A stretch of DNA of 64,000 nt from Halomonas sp. MCCC 1A13316 (GTDB lineage: Bacteria; Pseudomonadota; Gammaproteobacteria; Pseudomonadales; Halomonadaceae). A program made the position numbers and the translations under genes. Each line of letters begins with the position of its first letter. The first letter of the stretch is position 1. Below the pieces are notes generated by a model. The model worked only from the letters and a program-made list of their open reading frames with translations, was not told the origin of the DNA and ran no database searches. Below, piece by piece: positions 20,600 to 29,820 of the stretch. The stretch lies in NCBI RefSeq assembly GCF_014931605.1, contig NZ_CP053382.1:3348001-3412000 (forward strand), given 5' to 3'.

Positions 20600-21660
20600 G
20601 CGTATCGGGCGCCCTGCGGTTGCGTCGCGGCGACTTCGTACTGGATGCCGAACTGGAACTGCCCGAGCGTGGCGTCATCGCCCTGTTCGGCCGCTCCGGT
20701 TCGGGCAAGACCACGCTGCTACGCTGCCTGGCCGGCCTGGAGCGTAGCGACGGCTGGCTGTCGGTCAATGGCTGTCGCTGGCAGGAGCGGGATTACTTCC
20801 TGCCGGTGCATCGACGCCCGTTGGGCTATGTCTTCCAGGAGTCGAGCCTATTCCCCCATCTGCGGGTACGCGACAACCTGCGCTACGGCTACCGGCGGGT
20901 CGAAGCCAGTCGCCGCCGCGTCGACTTCGACGAGACGGTACAACTGCTCGGCGTCGAGGCGCTGTTAGAACGCTACCCGCAGGCACTCTCAGGCGGACAG
21001 CGCCAGCGCGTGGCCATCGCCAGAGCCTTGCTCGCCAGCCCTCGCCTGCTGTTGATGGATGAGCCCATGGCGTCGCTCGACGCGGCGAGCAAGGCGGAAA
21101 TCCTGCCCTACCTGGAGCGGCTGCACGCGTATCTGGAGGTGCCGATGGTCTACGTCAGCCACGCCCTCGAGGAGGTGGCCCGCCTGGCGGATCACATGGT
21201 GCTGCTGGAGGCGGGAAGCGTGCTGGCCGCCGGCCCCTTGCACGAGCTGCTGGTCCGCAGCGACCTGCCGCTGTCTCATGCCGATAATGCCGCCGCAGTA
21301 CTGGTGGCAAGGGTCGTGAGACACGATGCCGAACAGCAGTTCGTCGAGCTGGAGTGCGGCGCCGGACGGCTGTGGGTTTCACGAGGCCCGGCGGCGGTGG
21401 GCGAAAAGCTGCGCGTCAGTGTCCAGGCCCGGGACGTGGTGATCAGCCTGGCGCCGCCGCCTGATTCCAGCACCCTCAACTGCCTTCCGGCGCGGGTTGT
21501 CGAGACCAGCGACGACCCCCACCCCGGCCACCTGCTGGTGCGCTTGGCGGTCGACGACCAGATGCTGCTTGCGCGCATTCCCCGCGAGGCCTCAAAGCGC
21601 CTGGCATTGACCCCAGGCAAGCACGTCTATGCCCAGTTGCGTGGGAAGGCCCTGTCCTGA
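20596..21660 (+). CDS. modC: Molybdate ABC transporter ATP-binding protein
   Basis: Cytoplasmic ATPase, 354 residues. Walker A FGRSGSGKTTLLRCLAG at about residue 32, Q-loop YVFQESSLFPHL, signature LSGGQRQRVAIARAL, Walker B LLLMDEPMASLD, and the H-loop in VYVSHALEEV. After about residue 290 comes a MOP/TOBE domain (VSVQARDVVISLAPPP) that senses molybdate in ModC proteins. The start overlaps the modB stop. Confidence 0.94.
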   Translation: MSVSGALRLRRGDFVLDAELELPERGVIALFGRSGSGKTTLLRCLAGLERSDGWLSVNGCRWQERDYFLPVHRRPLGYVFQESSLFPHLRVRDNLRYGYRRVEASRRRVDFDETVQLLGVEALLERYPQALSGGQRQRVAIARALLASPRLLLMDEPMASLDAASKAEILPYLERLHAYLEVPMVYVSHALEEVARLADHMVLLEAGSVLAAGPLHELLVRSDLPLSHADNAAAVLVARVVRHDAEQQFVELECGAGRLWVSRGPAAVGEKLRVSVQARDVVISLAPPPDSSTLNCLPARVVETSDDPHPGHLLVRLAVDDQMLLARIPREASKRLALTPGKHVYAQLRGKALS

Positions 21661-21673
21661 TGCTCTCTCAAGC

Positions 21674-22054
21674 CTAGTGTTCTCGGTCGGGAGTGGGGGG
21701 TGACTCGGCAAACAGCGAGGCGAAGGTATCCATCTCCTCGGCCACCGCCTCACTGGCGATACGCTGCATCCTGCGGTAGCGCTCGAGCACCTCCTCGCCG
21801 AGAGCGGTGATCTGTGCGCCTCCGCCCCCCTTGCCGCCGGTCGCGGTAGTCACGAGTGGCTCCCGGAAGCACTGGTTCATGGTGTCAACCAGCAGCCAGG
21901 CACGCCGATAGCTCATGCCTAGTTGGCGGGCCGCCGCGGAGATCGAGCCGGTTTCGGCAATGGTCTCGAGCAGCTGCGCCTTGCCCGGGCCTATGGCGAT
22001 GGCATGCCCCAGTTGAATACGCAGGCGAGGAGTCGACTGATACGGGGCTGCCAC
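21674..22054 (-). CDS. modE: Short ModE-type winged-helix regulator lacking the MOP/TOBE half
   Basis: Likely molybdate-responsive regulator of modABC. About 126 residues: a ModE N-terminal winged helix (RLRIQLGHAIAIGPGKAQLLETIAETGSIS, split over residues 12-45; AARQLGMSYRRAWLLVDTMNQCF) and the wing TGGKGGGGAQITALGEEVLERY. Full-length ModE is about 260 residues and carries tandem MOP domains that bind molybdate; here none follow. GTG start chosen because AAGGAGG stands five bases before it; an ATG 13 codons upstream is possible. It is convergent with modC (13 bases apart). Effector sensing may depend on a separate molbindin or on ModC. Confidence 0.85.
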   Translation of the reverse strand: MAAPYQSTPRLRIQLGHAIAIGPGKAQLLETIAETGSISAAARQLGMSYRRAWLLVDTMNQCFREPLVTTATGGKGGGGAQITALGEEVLERYRRMQRIASEAVAEEMDTFASLFAESPPTPDREH

Positions 22055-22135
22055 GATGGCCTCCTTTGGACAACATCCGCTGGATGCTACCACTCCTCGC
22101 CGGCGCCTGACATTCAGCGCTGGCGAAAGAGCATC

Positions 22136-22990
22136 TCAACGCAGCAGCAGCACCGGCACGCTGGCCCGCCGCAGCATGGCCGTGGTCGTGCTGCCCACCA
22201 GCAGGTGGCGAATGCGCGAGTGACCGTAGGCCCCCATCACCAGCAGGTCGATGTCGTTCTCCTCCTTGTAGGTGCGCAGAGTCTCCTCCACCTCGCCGGC
22301 ACGGATCGCGCCTTCGGCCTCATGGCCGGCATCGCGCAATACGGCCAGTGCCCAGTCGAGCTGCGAGCGGTTGTCGCCGGTCTCGGCACCGACGATCACC
22401 ACGTGCACCGGAATGCCGTTGAACAACGGACTTCTCGCCAGCATCTCGACACCCTTGCGGGTAGTCTTGCTGCCGTCGAAGGCGAGCATCACCCGCTCAG
22501 GCCGCTTGAAGGTCTCCGGCACCATCAGGATCGGCCGGTGCAGGGTACGCACCACCCTTTCCAGATTGGAGCCCAGGTGTTCGCTGGCCTGGTGAGCGGT
22601 CTCGCCGCGCTTGCCAACCAACAGCAGGCGGATCTCGTCTTGCAGCTCTTCCAGGGTTTCGACCAGGGTACCGTTGCGCTGGCGCATGGCGGGTTCCGCC
22701 ACGCCATCCTCGATGGCTCGCTCCTTGGCCGCCTGAAGCATCAGCCGGCCCTGCTCCTGGGCCACCTTGGCGCGCTGCTCGTCGAGCTGCGAGAGCTCCC
22801 CCAGCAGGTGCTCGCGGGAGCCCAGCCCGATGTTGCCGGAGAGATCCGGCTCGGCGGTCTGGGGGTGATTGTCCACCACGTGCAGGAAGGTCAGCGGTGC
22901 ATCCAGCGCCAGGCTGGCCCAGGCGGCGTAGTCGCACACCCCGGTAGAGAACTGCGAGCCGTCGATGGCGGCCATCACCTGTTCGGTCAT
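22136..22990 (-). CDS. Universal stress protein, tandem UspA domains (copy 1)
   Basis: Cytoplasmic stress protein of 284 residues with two Usp folds (about 1-145 and 150-284). The second carries the complete ATP-binding pattern Gly-x2-Gly-x9-Gly-Ser (MGAYGHSRIRHLLVGSTT); the first has only LLLVGKRGETAHQASEHLGSN. It is nearly identical to the protein at 23665-24519, differing mainly around residues 100-125 and in the C-terminal third. Tandem Usp proteins next to SulP transporters are a recurring pair, suggesting control of anion transport under stress. Last gene of the block on this strand. Confidence 0.9.
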   Translation of the reverse strand: MTEQVMAAIDGSQFSTGVCDYAAWASLALDAPLTFLHVVDNHPQTAEPDLSGNIGLGSREHLLGELSQLDEQRAKVAQEQGRLMLQAAKERAIEDGVAEPAMRQRNGTLVETLEELQDEIRLLLVGKRGETAHQASEHLGSNLERVVRTLHRPILMVPETFKRPERVMLAFDGSKTTRKGVEMLARSPLFNGIPVHVVIVGAETGDNRSQLDWALAVLRDAGHEAEGAIRAGEVEETLRTYKEENDIDLLVMGAYGHSRIRHLLVGSTTTAMLRRASVPVLLLR

Positions 22991-23086
22991 CGTTTCGTTT
23001 CCTGGCTGGCGTATGTCGTTATATGCCCTTCCGTTTCTACCTCATCGTCCAGGGGCTTGGCCAGGCGCCAGGTCAACGCGAAGCGC

Positions 23087-23200
23087 CTAATCTGCGCAAT
23101 CGATGCATTTCAGCACGGTCGGATCCCATTCCAGGCGCTTCACGGCAATCCACTCACCGTATGCCAGGCATTCACCGAACTCCTCGCGCTCCAGTCGCAT
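23087..23200 (-). CDS. Possible 37-residue protein overlapping the monooxygenase 3' end
   Basis: Reads MRLEREEFGECLAYGEW and ends KCIDCAD. It overlaps the last 29 bases of the upstream monooxygenase gene in another frame, so it could be translationally coupled. It contains three Cys, two as a CIDC pair that could bind metal. I do not recognise a family. GGAG lies only two bases before the ATG, which is poor spacing, and the coding signal is short; alternatively this frame is the original C-terminus of the monooxygenase after a frameshift. Confidence 0.35.
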   Translation of the reverse strand: MRLEREEFGECLAYGEWIAVKRLEWDPTVLKCIDCAD

Positions 23201-23546
23201 CGCTCCGGGGTACGTCGTAGTCGTGGGGTTCGTCGGTATAGACGCAGACGTTGGCATGCTGCACGTCTCCCTCGGGCGACTCGACATGAGTGGCGAAGAA
23301 CTCCTTGATCTCACGCCGGTTGCAGTGAGCCTCGAAGGCCTCACGATTGGCCCAGATTTCATGAAAGACGATCGGATAGCTGGCCCCCTGAGCATTCGGA
23401 TGATCGATATGCCGGGTTACTGTGTATTGCAGGCAGCCATCCTCGCGGTGAGCATTGGGTTCCAGGGCTTGAAGCGCCTTGAACAGGGCATCTTCCCTGC
23501 CAGGCTTGGGCTTGAAGTTGGCGATGCAGTAGATCTTGCTGGACAT
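23172..23546 (-). CDS. Antibiotic biosynthesis monooxygenase (ABM)-family protein
   Basis: Small dimeric alpha/beta-barrel protein of about 124 residues. The pattern IANFKPKPGREDALFKALQALEPNAHREDGCLQY, with FHEIWANREAFEAHC and KEFFATHV, is the YgiN/ABM fold, whose members act as cofactor-free oxygenases of quinol-type substrates. Start at the ATG with CAGGAG seven bases upstream; longer in-frame extension runs through a terminator. The last 15 residues (after VYTDEPHDYD) are atypical, see the overlapping small frame. It sits between the two UspA copies, apparently transcribed separately because a terminator precedes it. Confidence 0.85.
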   Translation of the reverse strand: MSSKIYCIANFKPKPGREDALFKALQALEPNAHREDGCLQYTVTRHIDHPNAQGASYPIVFHEIWANREAFEAHCNRREIKEFFATHVESPEGDVQHANVCVYTDEPHDYDVPRSDATGARGVR

Positions 23547-23615
23547 GGATTGGCTCCTGCCTGTTCGGTATTGGCTCTGTCTCCTGACTCGGCGGCGCGA
23601 GCTTTCGAGCAGGTT

Positions 23616-23654
23616 ATAAAAAAGCCGGCGCACTTCCCGCAGGAAGGGCCGGCT
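23616..23654 (-). terminator. Intrinsic terminator after the second UspA gene
   Basis: On the minus strand AGCCGGC (23648-23654) pairs with GCCGGCT (23623-23629), with an inner CTTCC/GGAAG pairing, and is followed by six T. It lies 10 bases beyond the UspA stop and isolates the SulP-UspA pair from the monooxygenase gene. Confidence 0.85.
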
Positions 23655-23664
23655 GGGGTAAGCG

Positions 23665-24519
23665 TCAGCGCAGCAATAGCACCGGCACGTTGGTCCGTCG
23701 CAGCATGGCGGTAGTGGTGCTGCCCACCAGCAGGTGGCGAATGCGCGAGTGGCCATAGGCCCCCATCACCAGCAGGTCGATGTCGTTCTCCTCCTGATAG
23801 ACACGCAGAGTCTCCTCCACCTCGCCGGCACGGATCGCCCCCTCGGCCTCATGGCCGGCCTCATGCAGCGCGGCCAGCGCCCAGTCGAGCTGTGAGCGGT
23901 TGTCGCCGGTCCCGGCACCGACAATCACCACATGCACCGGAATGCCGTTGAACAGCGGGCTCTTTGCCAGCATCTCGACACCCTTGCGGGTAGTCTTGCT
24001 GCCGTCGAAGGCGAGCATCACCCGCTCAGGCCGCTTGAAGGTCTCCGGCACCATCAGGATCGGCCGGTGCAGGGTACGCACCACCCTTTCCAGATTGGAG
24101 CCCAGGTGCTCGCTGGCCTGGTGAGCGGTCTCGCCGCGCTTGCCCAGCACCAGCAGACGAATCTCGCCCTGCAGCTCGTCGAGTGTCTCCACCAGCGTAC
24201 CGTTGCGCTGGCGCGTGCCAGGAGCATTCACGCCAACGGCGACGGCACGCTCGCAGGCCGCCGTGAGCATCAGCCGGCCCTGCTCCTGGGCCACCTTGGC
24301 ACGCTGCTCGTCGAGCTGCGCGAGCTCCTCCAGCAGGTGCTCGCGGGAGCCCAGCCCGATGTTGCCGGAGAGATCCGGCTCGGCGGTCTGGGGGTGATTG
24401 TCCACCACGTGCAGGAAGGTCAGCGGCGCCGCCAGCGCCAGGCTGGCCCAGGCGGCGTAGTCACACACCCCGGTAGAGAACTGTGAGCCGTCGATGGCGG
24501 CCATTACCTGTTCTGTCAT
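23665..24519 (-). CDS. Universal stress protein, tandem UspA domains (copy 2)
   Basis: 284 residues with the same two-domain layout and the same MGAYGHSRIRHLLVGSTT nucleotide motif as the copy at 22136-22990. Long blocks are identical at protein and DNA level (for example the KRGETAHQASEHLGSN region and the LAFDGSKTTRKGVEML segment), and differences cluster in patches. It lies 23 bases after the SulP gene and is followed by a terminator, so SulP and this Usp form the transcription unit. The other copy is probably a recent duplication or kept similar by gene conversion. Confidence 0.9.
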   Translation of the reverse strand: MTEQVMAAIDGSQFSTGVCDYAAWASLALAAPLTFLHVVDNHPQTAEPDLSGNIGLGSREHLLEELAQLDEQRAKVAQEQGRLMLTAACERAVAVGVNAPGTRQRNGTLVETLDELQGEIRLLVLGKRGETAHQASEHLGSNLERVVRTLHRPILMVPETFKRPERVMLAFDGSKTTRKGVEMLAKSPLFNGIPVHVVIVGAGTGDNRSQLDWALAALHEAGHEAEGAIRAGEVEETLRVYQEENDIDLLVMGAYGHSRIRHLLVGSTTTAMLRRTNVPVLLLR

Positions 24520-24542
24520 GTCTCGTTCGCTCCCGTATCCGT

Positions 24543-26033
24543 TCAGTGGCCGCCCATCAGCTTCTCGACGGCGGCGGGGTCGTCGTGAATGGCATAGCGG
24601 TCGACGATGGTCGCGCTGGCTTCGTTGAGTCCGATAAGCTCCACCTCGGTGCCCTCACGGCGGAACTTGATCACTACCCGATCCAGCGTCTGTACGGCGG
24701 TAATATCCCAGAAATGCGCACGCGACAGGTCGATGGTGACCTTCCCCACGGTCTCCTTGAAATCGAAGGCACTGCCGAAGCGCTCGGAAGAGGCGAAGAA
24801 CACCTGCCCCACCACCCGATAGATACGGCAGCTGCCGTCGTCGGCCTCTTCGGAGCCGATGTAGAGAATGTTGCCGACCTTGTTGGCGAAGAACATCGCC
24901 GCCAGCAGTACACCCACGAATACGCCGATCGCCAGGTTGTGCGTGCCTACGGTCACCGCCACGGTGGCTAGCATCACGATGTTGGTACTGAAGGGGTGTT
25001 TCTTGAGGTCGCGAATGGACGCCCAACTGAAGGTACCGATGGAGACCATGATCATTACCGCAACCAGCGCGGCCATGGGGATCTGAGACACCCAGTCGGC
25101 AAGGAACACCACCATGATCAGCAGCACCACACCGGCGACGAACGTGGAGAGCCGCCCACGGCCACCCGACTTCACGTTGATCACCGACTGTCCGATCATC
25201 GCGCAGCCGGCCATGCCGCCCAGCAGGCCGGCGCCTATGTTGGCGATGCCCTGGCCCTTGCACTCGCGGTTCTTGTCGCTCGGGGTGTCGGTCAGGTCGT
25301 CGACGATAGTGGCCGTCATCATCGATTCCAGCAGGCCCACCACGGCGAGCATTACCGAGTAGGGCAAGATGATCCACAGCGTATCGAGGGACAGTGGCAC
25401 GTCGGGCCACAGGAAGACCGGTAGGGTATCAGGAAGCTCGCCCATATCGCCCACGCTGCGAATGTCCATGCCGCTGATCATGTAAACGGCGGTCAGCACC
25501 ACGATGCACACCAGCGGCGAGGGAATCGAGCGGCCGATCGCCGGTATGTAGGGGAAGAGATAGATGATGCCGAGCCCGGCAGCCGTCATGGCATAGACGT
25601 GCCAGGTCACGCCGGTAAGTTCGGGTAGCTGGGCCATGAAGATGAGGATCGCCAAGGCGTTGACGAAGCCGGTGACCACCGAGCGCGAGACGAAGCGCAT
25701 CAGATCCGCCAGCTTGAGGTAGCCGGCCACGATCTGCAGCACCCCGGTGAGCAGAGTGGCCGCAAGCAGGTACTCGAGGCCGTGTTCCCGCACCAGCGTA
25801 ACCATCAGCAGCGCCATCGCGCCGGTCGCGGCCGAAATCATACCGGGGCGTCCGCCGGTGAAGGCGATGATCACCGCGATACAGAAGGAAGCGTAGAGGC
25901 CGACCTTGGGGTCGACCCCGGCGATGATGGAGAAGGCAATGGCCTCGGGAATCAAGGCCAGCGCGACCACGATGCCGGCGAGGGAGTCGCCCTTGATATT
26001 GGAGAACCAGTCTTGCTTGATGGATCGGAACAT
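24543..26033 (-). CDS. SulP-family inorganic anion transporter with STAS domain
   Basis: Inner-membrane transporter of 496 residues. The SulP start [25 protein letters not shown], the second repeat [18 protein letters not shown] and [20 protein letters not shown] are family hallmarks. About ten or more hydrophobic segments precede a C-terminal STAS domain (about 385-490, [23 protein letters not shown]). SulP proteins carry sulfate, bicarbonate or dicarboxylates; bacterial members beside Usp genes are often proposed to be Na+-dependent bicarbonate carriers. Substrate not settled by sequence. Forms an operon with the downstream Usp gene. Confidence 0.9.
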   Translation of the reverse strand: MFRSIKQDWFSNIKGDSLAGIVVALALIPEAIAFSIIAGVDPKVGLYASFCIAVIIAFTGGRPGMISAATGAMALLMVTLVREHGLEYLLAATLLTGVLQIVAGYLKLADLMRFVSRSVVTGFVNALAILIFMAQLPELTGVTWHVYAMTAAGLGIIYLFPYIPAIGRSIPSPLVCIVVLTAVYMISGMDIRSVGDMGELPDTLPVFLWPDVPLSLDTLWIILPYSVMLAVVGLLESMMTATIVDDLTDTPSDKNRECKGQGIANIGAGLLGGMAGCAMIGQSVINVKSGGRGRLSTFVAGVVLLIMVVFLADWVSQIPMAALVAVMIMVSIGTFSWASIRDLKKHPFSTNIVMLATVAVTVGTHNLAIGVFVGVLLAAMFFANKVGNILYIGSEEADDGSCRIYRVVGQVFFASSERFGSAFDFKETVGKVTIDLSRAHFWDITAVQTLDRVVIKFRREGTEVELIGLNEASATIVDRYAIHDDPAAVEKLMGGH

Positions 26034-26346
26034 TCTTCGGTCCAGTGGTGAGGGTTGTTATGCCAGATGGCGCCAAGGGGTCATTCAAGCGCTCTCCCGG
26101 CCACGCGACGAGGACGGCGCAGTAGTGAGAGCGGCGCATTCGAAATTTCGGATTCAGTCAGGCAGCCCGGAACATCAGCATGATGCCGAGCGGTGACGTG
26201 CCGATAACGGCAGCGTCCGAGGAAGGGAGCGCTAGGGCGGCGTAGCCAGCCCGGTAAGAGGAGTCAGCACGTTGCGTCGATCCATGGCCAGAACGCGGGC
26301 AGCATAGACTTTCGTCTAGCGCTAGAACCCGATAGGAGGCCGAATA
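26034..26346. other. Intergenic region upstream of SulP
   Basis: 313 bases between the SulP start and the stop of the EamA gene, both on the minus strand. It must hold the SulP promoter, but no convincing -35/-10 pair, long palindrome, or coding frame could be picked out by eye. A CTAGCGCTAG palindrome lies near 26316-26325, close to the EamA 3' end. Confidence 0.4.
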
Positions 26347-27264
26347 CTAACAGAGTTCGCGTTTTGCTGCACCCCGGCGGCGCAGGCGCCGCTCCAGTCG
26401 ACGCTCGTAAAGCCCCTTGGCCAGCAGTGTGCCGAGCACCAGGGCACCGCCAGCCAGCGCCACCGGCGCCGGACGCTCGTCAAGAACCCACCAGACCCAC
26501 AGCGTGCCCACCACCACCTCGAGCAACATCAGCAATCCTACCTCGGCGGCCGGCAGGTATAGCGGCCCGCGCTGGATCAGGGTGAAACCCAGCGGCAGCA
26601 GCACCAGGCACAGCAGTACCAGCAACAGCAGGCTATCGGCCGGCGGCAGCGCAATGCCGCCGCCAGCCAGGCCGAACAGCGCCGCAGTGGCCGCGACGAT
26701 CAGCCCCGAAAGCGTGAGCATGGGGCTCATATCGACCCCAGGCCGGGTACGGCAGAGAGTGAAGTTGGCCGCCAGCGCCGTCGCCGCCAGCAGCGCGAAG
26801 CCGTTGCCGATCCACGAGCCCGCCCCGGCATCGTCGAGCACGATCAGCGAGGTACCGAGCAGGCACAGCCAGATGGCGAGCCAGGTGCGCTGCGGCAGCC
26901 GTTCACCGAGGAACAGCCGCGAGAGCAACGCGGCTATCAGCGGCGCCCCGGCCAGGATCATCAGCACGTTACCGCCCTTGGTGTACTGGTTGCCGAGCAC
27001 GAAGCCGAAGGTGGAGAAGCTGAACAGCAGCGCCACGCTGATGCCGGTCCAACCACAGCGGCGGTAGGCAGCGAAGGTACCGGCCCCATGACGAGCCAGC
27101 ATGATGATGACGAAACCCAGCGCGGTGAGCAGCCCGCGCCAGACCAGGATCTCGCTGTCGGGCAGACCGATCAGCTTGATCAGCAGGGCATCGGGAGAAA
27201 TGATCAGCGCACCGCCGCCGGTCAACAGTAGCCCCTGCTGACGGTGCGAAAGGGAGTGGAACAA
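26347..27264 (-). CDS. EamA/DMT-superfamily transporter
   Basis: Inner-membrane protein of 305 residues with about ten hydrophobic segments arranged as two EamA repeats (about 12-140 and 155-285). GGGALIISPDALLIKLIGL at the N-terminus, VLVWRGLLTALGF and the terminal-repeat motif PLYLPAAEVGLLMLLEVVVG, with the conserved Glu near the repeat end, fit the DMT drug/metabolite exporter family. A basic C-terminal tail (RRLERRLRRRG) is cytoplasmic. Substrate unknown. It lies 65 bases downstream of the stomatin-like gene on the same strand. Confidence 0.85.
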   Translation of the reverse strand: MFHSLSHRQQGLLLTGGGALIISPDALLIKLIGLPDSEILVWRGLLTALGFVIIMLARHGAGTFAAYRRCGWTGISVALLFSFSTFGFVLGNQYTKGGNVLMILAGAPLIAALLSRLFLGERLPQRTWLAIWLCLLGTSLIVLDDAGAGSWIGNGFALLAATALAANFTLCRTRPGVDMSPMLTLSGLIVAATAALFGLAGGGIALPPADSLLLLVLLCLVLLPLGFTLIQRGPLYLPAAEVGLLMLLEVVVGTLWVWWVLDERPAPVALAGGALVLGTLLAKGLYERRLERRLRRRGAAKRELC

Positions 27265-27329
27265 GGCGACCTCTGAGTCCGTGGGGTCGCCTCAGGATGC
27301 CATGCTCGAACAGTTGTGGCACGTCGAAC

Positions 27330-28136
27330 TTAGCCCTCGCCCAGATCCTCCGGCCTGCTCGTGCCCGCGTTTCTGGCCTGGGCGGCCGGCGAGGCCTTCA
27401 TGTGCCGGAACGCCTCCATGATGTCCATCGGCAGCGGAAAGACGATGGTCGAAGCGTTCTTGTTGCTCATGTCGCTCATGGTCTGCAGATAGCGCAGCTG
27501 GAGCGCGGCGGAGTTCTCGGCCATCACGTTAGCCGCTTCGACCAGCTTCTTCGACGCCTGCAGTTCGCCTTCGGCGTGGATCACCTTGGCCCGCCGCTCG
27601 CGCTCGGCCTCGGCCTGGCGGGCGATGGCGCGGATCATGCTCTCGTCCAGGTCGACGTGCTTGATCTCGACGTTGGCCACCTTGATGCCCCACTCCTCGG
27701 TCTGGGTATCGATGATCTCCTGGATGTCGTCGTTGAGCTTGTCGCGCTCGGAGAGCATCTCGTCGAGATCGTGCTTGCCCAGCACCGAGCGCAGCGTGGT
27801 CTGGGCCAACTGGCTGGTGGCGATGGTGAAGTTCTCGACCTGGATGATGGCCTTCTCGGGGTCGACCACGCGAAAGTAGAGTACGGCGTTGACCTTGACC
27901 GTGACGTTGTCCTGGGAAATCACGTCCTGCTCCGGCACGTCCATCGTCACCACCCGCAGGTCGACGACCTCCATCTTCTGGATGCCAGGAACCACGATGA
28001 GCAGCCCGGGCCCCTTCACCGCCTGGAAGCGACCGAGAAAGAAGATCACGCCGCGCTTGTACTCCGGCAGGATGCGGATCGACGCGGCGATCAGCATGAA
28101 CAGCAGGACGACCGGCACGAGATAGGAAATCATCAT
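27330..28136 (-). CDS. Stomatin/slipin-type SPFH membrane protein
   Basis: Membrane-anchored scaffold protein, 268 residues. One N-terminal hydrophobic segment (residues 2-22) is followed by the SPFH/Band 7 domain: [41 protein letters not shown], and [24 protein letters not shown], which is the coiled-coil part. GAGGAG precedes the ATG at 28136; a GTG two codons upstream lies too close to that site. Directly downstream of an NfeD/ClpP-class protease: stomatin-NfeD pairs are a known two-gene module in which the protease acts on the stomatin C-terminus. Confidence 0.92.
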   Translation of the reverse strand: MMISYLVPVVLLFMLIAASIRILPEYKRGVIFFLGRFQAVKGPGLLIVVPGIQKMEVVDLRVVTMDVPEQDVISQDNVTVKVNAVLYFRVVDPEKAIIQVENFTIATSQLAQTTLRSVLGKHDLDEMLSERDKLNDDIQEIIDTQTEEWGIKVANVEIKHVDLDESMIRAIARQAEAERERRAKVIHAEGELQASKKLVEAANVMAENSAALQLRYLQTMSDMSNKNASTIVFPLPMDIMEAFRHMKASPAAQARNAGTSRPEDLGEG

Positions 28137-28191
28137 GGGCACTCTCCTCGATATGTCGGGCTACGATGTGTCATCGGCTGGTTGGCATTTG

Positions 28192-29664
28192 TCACGAATC
28201 CGTCACGTTTACTGCGCTTCCTTCAGCAGGTTCGACCTCGAGCGTCAGCCCCTCGACCGCCACCACCCGGACCTCCTGGCCGCGCTTCAAGGCGGCGCTA
28301 CTGCGCGCGTTCCAGCGCTCGCCACGCAGACGCACGTGGCCTTCGTGCTGAAAGTCCTCCAGTGCTATCGCCTGGCTACCGACGAGCTGTTCCTGGCCGG
28401 TCCGGGCCGGCCGTCGGCGCAGGCCGACGAAGCGCACCACGACCCAAAGCATGATCCCCGCCGCCAGCAGGGCGATGCCGCCGATCAAAGGCAGCGACAC
28501 GGCCAGTTGGTCGGAATCCATCAGCATCACCGAGCCGATCACGAAGGCGACGATGCCCCCCATGCCGAGAATGCCGAAACTCGGCATCAGCGCCTCGCCG
28601 ACGATCAGCCCGAGGCCGACCAGGATAAGCGCCAGGCCGGCGTAGTTGATCGGCAATAGCTGGAAGGCGAAAAGCGCCAGCAGCAGCGAGATGATACCGA
28701 TGGTGCCCGGTACCAGGGCGCCGGGGTTGGCGAGTTCGAAGATCAGTCCGTAGAAACCGATGATCATCAGGAAGTAGGCGACGTTGGGGTTGGTGATCAC
28801 CTGCAGCAACTCGGTGCGCCAGTCGGGATCGAAGCGCTCGATGGCAAGCTCGGCCGTGTCCAGGGTCCGCTCTCCGTTTTCCATCACCACAACGCGGCCG
28901 TCGATCTGCGCGAGCAGATCCTCGATATCGCTTGCCACGACATCGATCACATTCTGTTCGAGCGCCTCGCGTGAGGTCAGGTTGACCGCCTCGCGCACCG
29001 CCTCCTCGGCCCAATCGGCATTGCGACCGTGGCGCTCGGCCAGGCTACGGATGTAGTAGACGGCATCCTCGAGCACCTTGCGCTCCATGGTGGTCTCGCC
29101 GCGACGGCGTGTATCGGCCGGCTCATCCTCGGCATCCGCCGCCTCCTCGGGGTCATTACTCGCCTCATCACCGCTGGCCTCGTCATCGCCGGGCGCTTCT
29201 TCCTCGGGAGGGTCCATGCCGGGCAGTCCGCCGCCACCCAACTGCACGGGAGTGGCAGAGCCCAAATGGGTCGCTGGCGCCATGGCCGCCACGTGGCTGC
29301 CGTAGAGCAGGTAGGTGCCGGCGCTGGCGGCGCGCGCCCCGCTGGGGGAGACGTAGATGGCAACGGGTACCTCGGATGTCAGCATGGCGCGGATCATGCC
29401 GCGCATGGCGGCGTCGAGCCCACCCGGGGTATCCATCTGCACGATCACGATTTCGGCATCGCGTTCGGCGGCAAGCCGCAGGCCGCGCTCGAAGTAGTCG
29501 CCGGTGGCAGGCCCGATGGCCCCCTCCACCGTGACGACCAGGGCGATGCGCTCGCCCTCCTGGGCTTGGCTCTGCCACGCCAGCATGCCCCCCGCCACCA
29601 GGCACAAAAGCAGGCTCGTCCATAGCACAAAGCGATGAAAGAAGGCGACACGGCGTACGCTCAT
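28192..29664 (-). CDS. NfeD-type membrane-bound serine protease (ClpP class)
   Basis: About 490 residues: signal peptide or anchor (VLWTSLLLCLVAGGMLA), ClpP-like serine protease domain (about 40-300) with the GGLDAAMRGMI oxyanion region and the nucleophile in SPSGARAASAGTYLL, Lys-containing MERKVLEDAVYYIRSLAE, then several membrane segments (about 310-420), and a C-terminal NfeD/OB-fold domain (residues 430-490). An acidic low-complexity insert (about 160-215, PEEEAPGDDEASGDEAS) interrupts the protease domain, longer than usual. Start chosen at 29664. In an operon with the stomatin gene 55 bases downstream. Confidence 0.9.
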   Translation of the reverse strand: MSVRRVAFFHRFVLWTSLLLCLVAGGMLAWQSQAQEGERIALVVTVEGAIGPATGDYFERGLRLAAERDAEIVIVQMDTPGGLDAAMRGMIRAMLTSEVPVAIYVSPSGARAASAGTYLLYGSHVAAMAPATHLGSATPVQLGGGGLPGMDPPEEEAPGDDEASGDEASNDPEEAADAEDEPADTRRRGETTMERKVLEDAVYYIRSLAERHGRNADWAEEAVREAVNLTSREALEQNVIDVVASDIEDLLAQIDGRVVVMENGERTLDTAELAIERFDPDWRTELLQVITNPNVAYFLMIIGFYGLIFELANPGALVPGTIGIISLLLALFAFQLLPINYAGLALILVGLGLIVGEALMPSFGILGMGGIVAFVIGSVMLMDSDQLAVSLPLIGGIALLAAGIMLWVVVRFVGLRRRPARTGQEQLVGSQAIALEDFQHEGHVRLRGERWNARSSAALKRGQEVRVVAVEGLTLEVEPAEGSAVNVTDS

Positions 29665-29820
29665 GGTGACCTGGCCTCGAGTCGATGAGGGTATGCTTGG
29701 AGAGCCTGCTGCTGATTCAGCAACTTCTGAATTCAGGTTAGCAGGCCTCACCATACGACGCCGTGCCGACTTCTGCGGATTGGCTGTAACAAGCGCCCTG
29801 CCCGCTCCGTGCTTGCGCGT

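Noticed and set aside
21923..23308. 461-codon plus-strand frame across modE and UspA
   Set aside because: Antisense to two clear genes; His/Gln/Arg-rich low-information sequence without recognisable motif.
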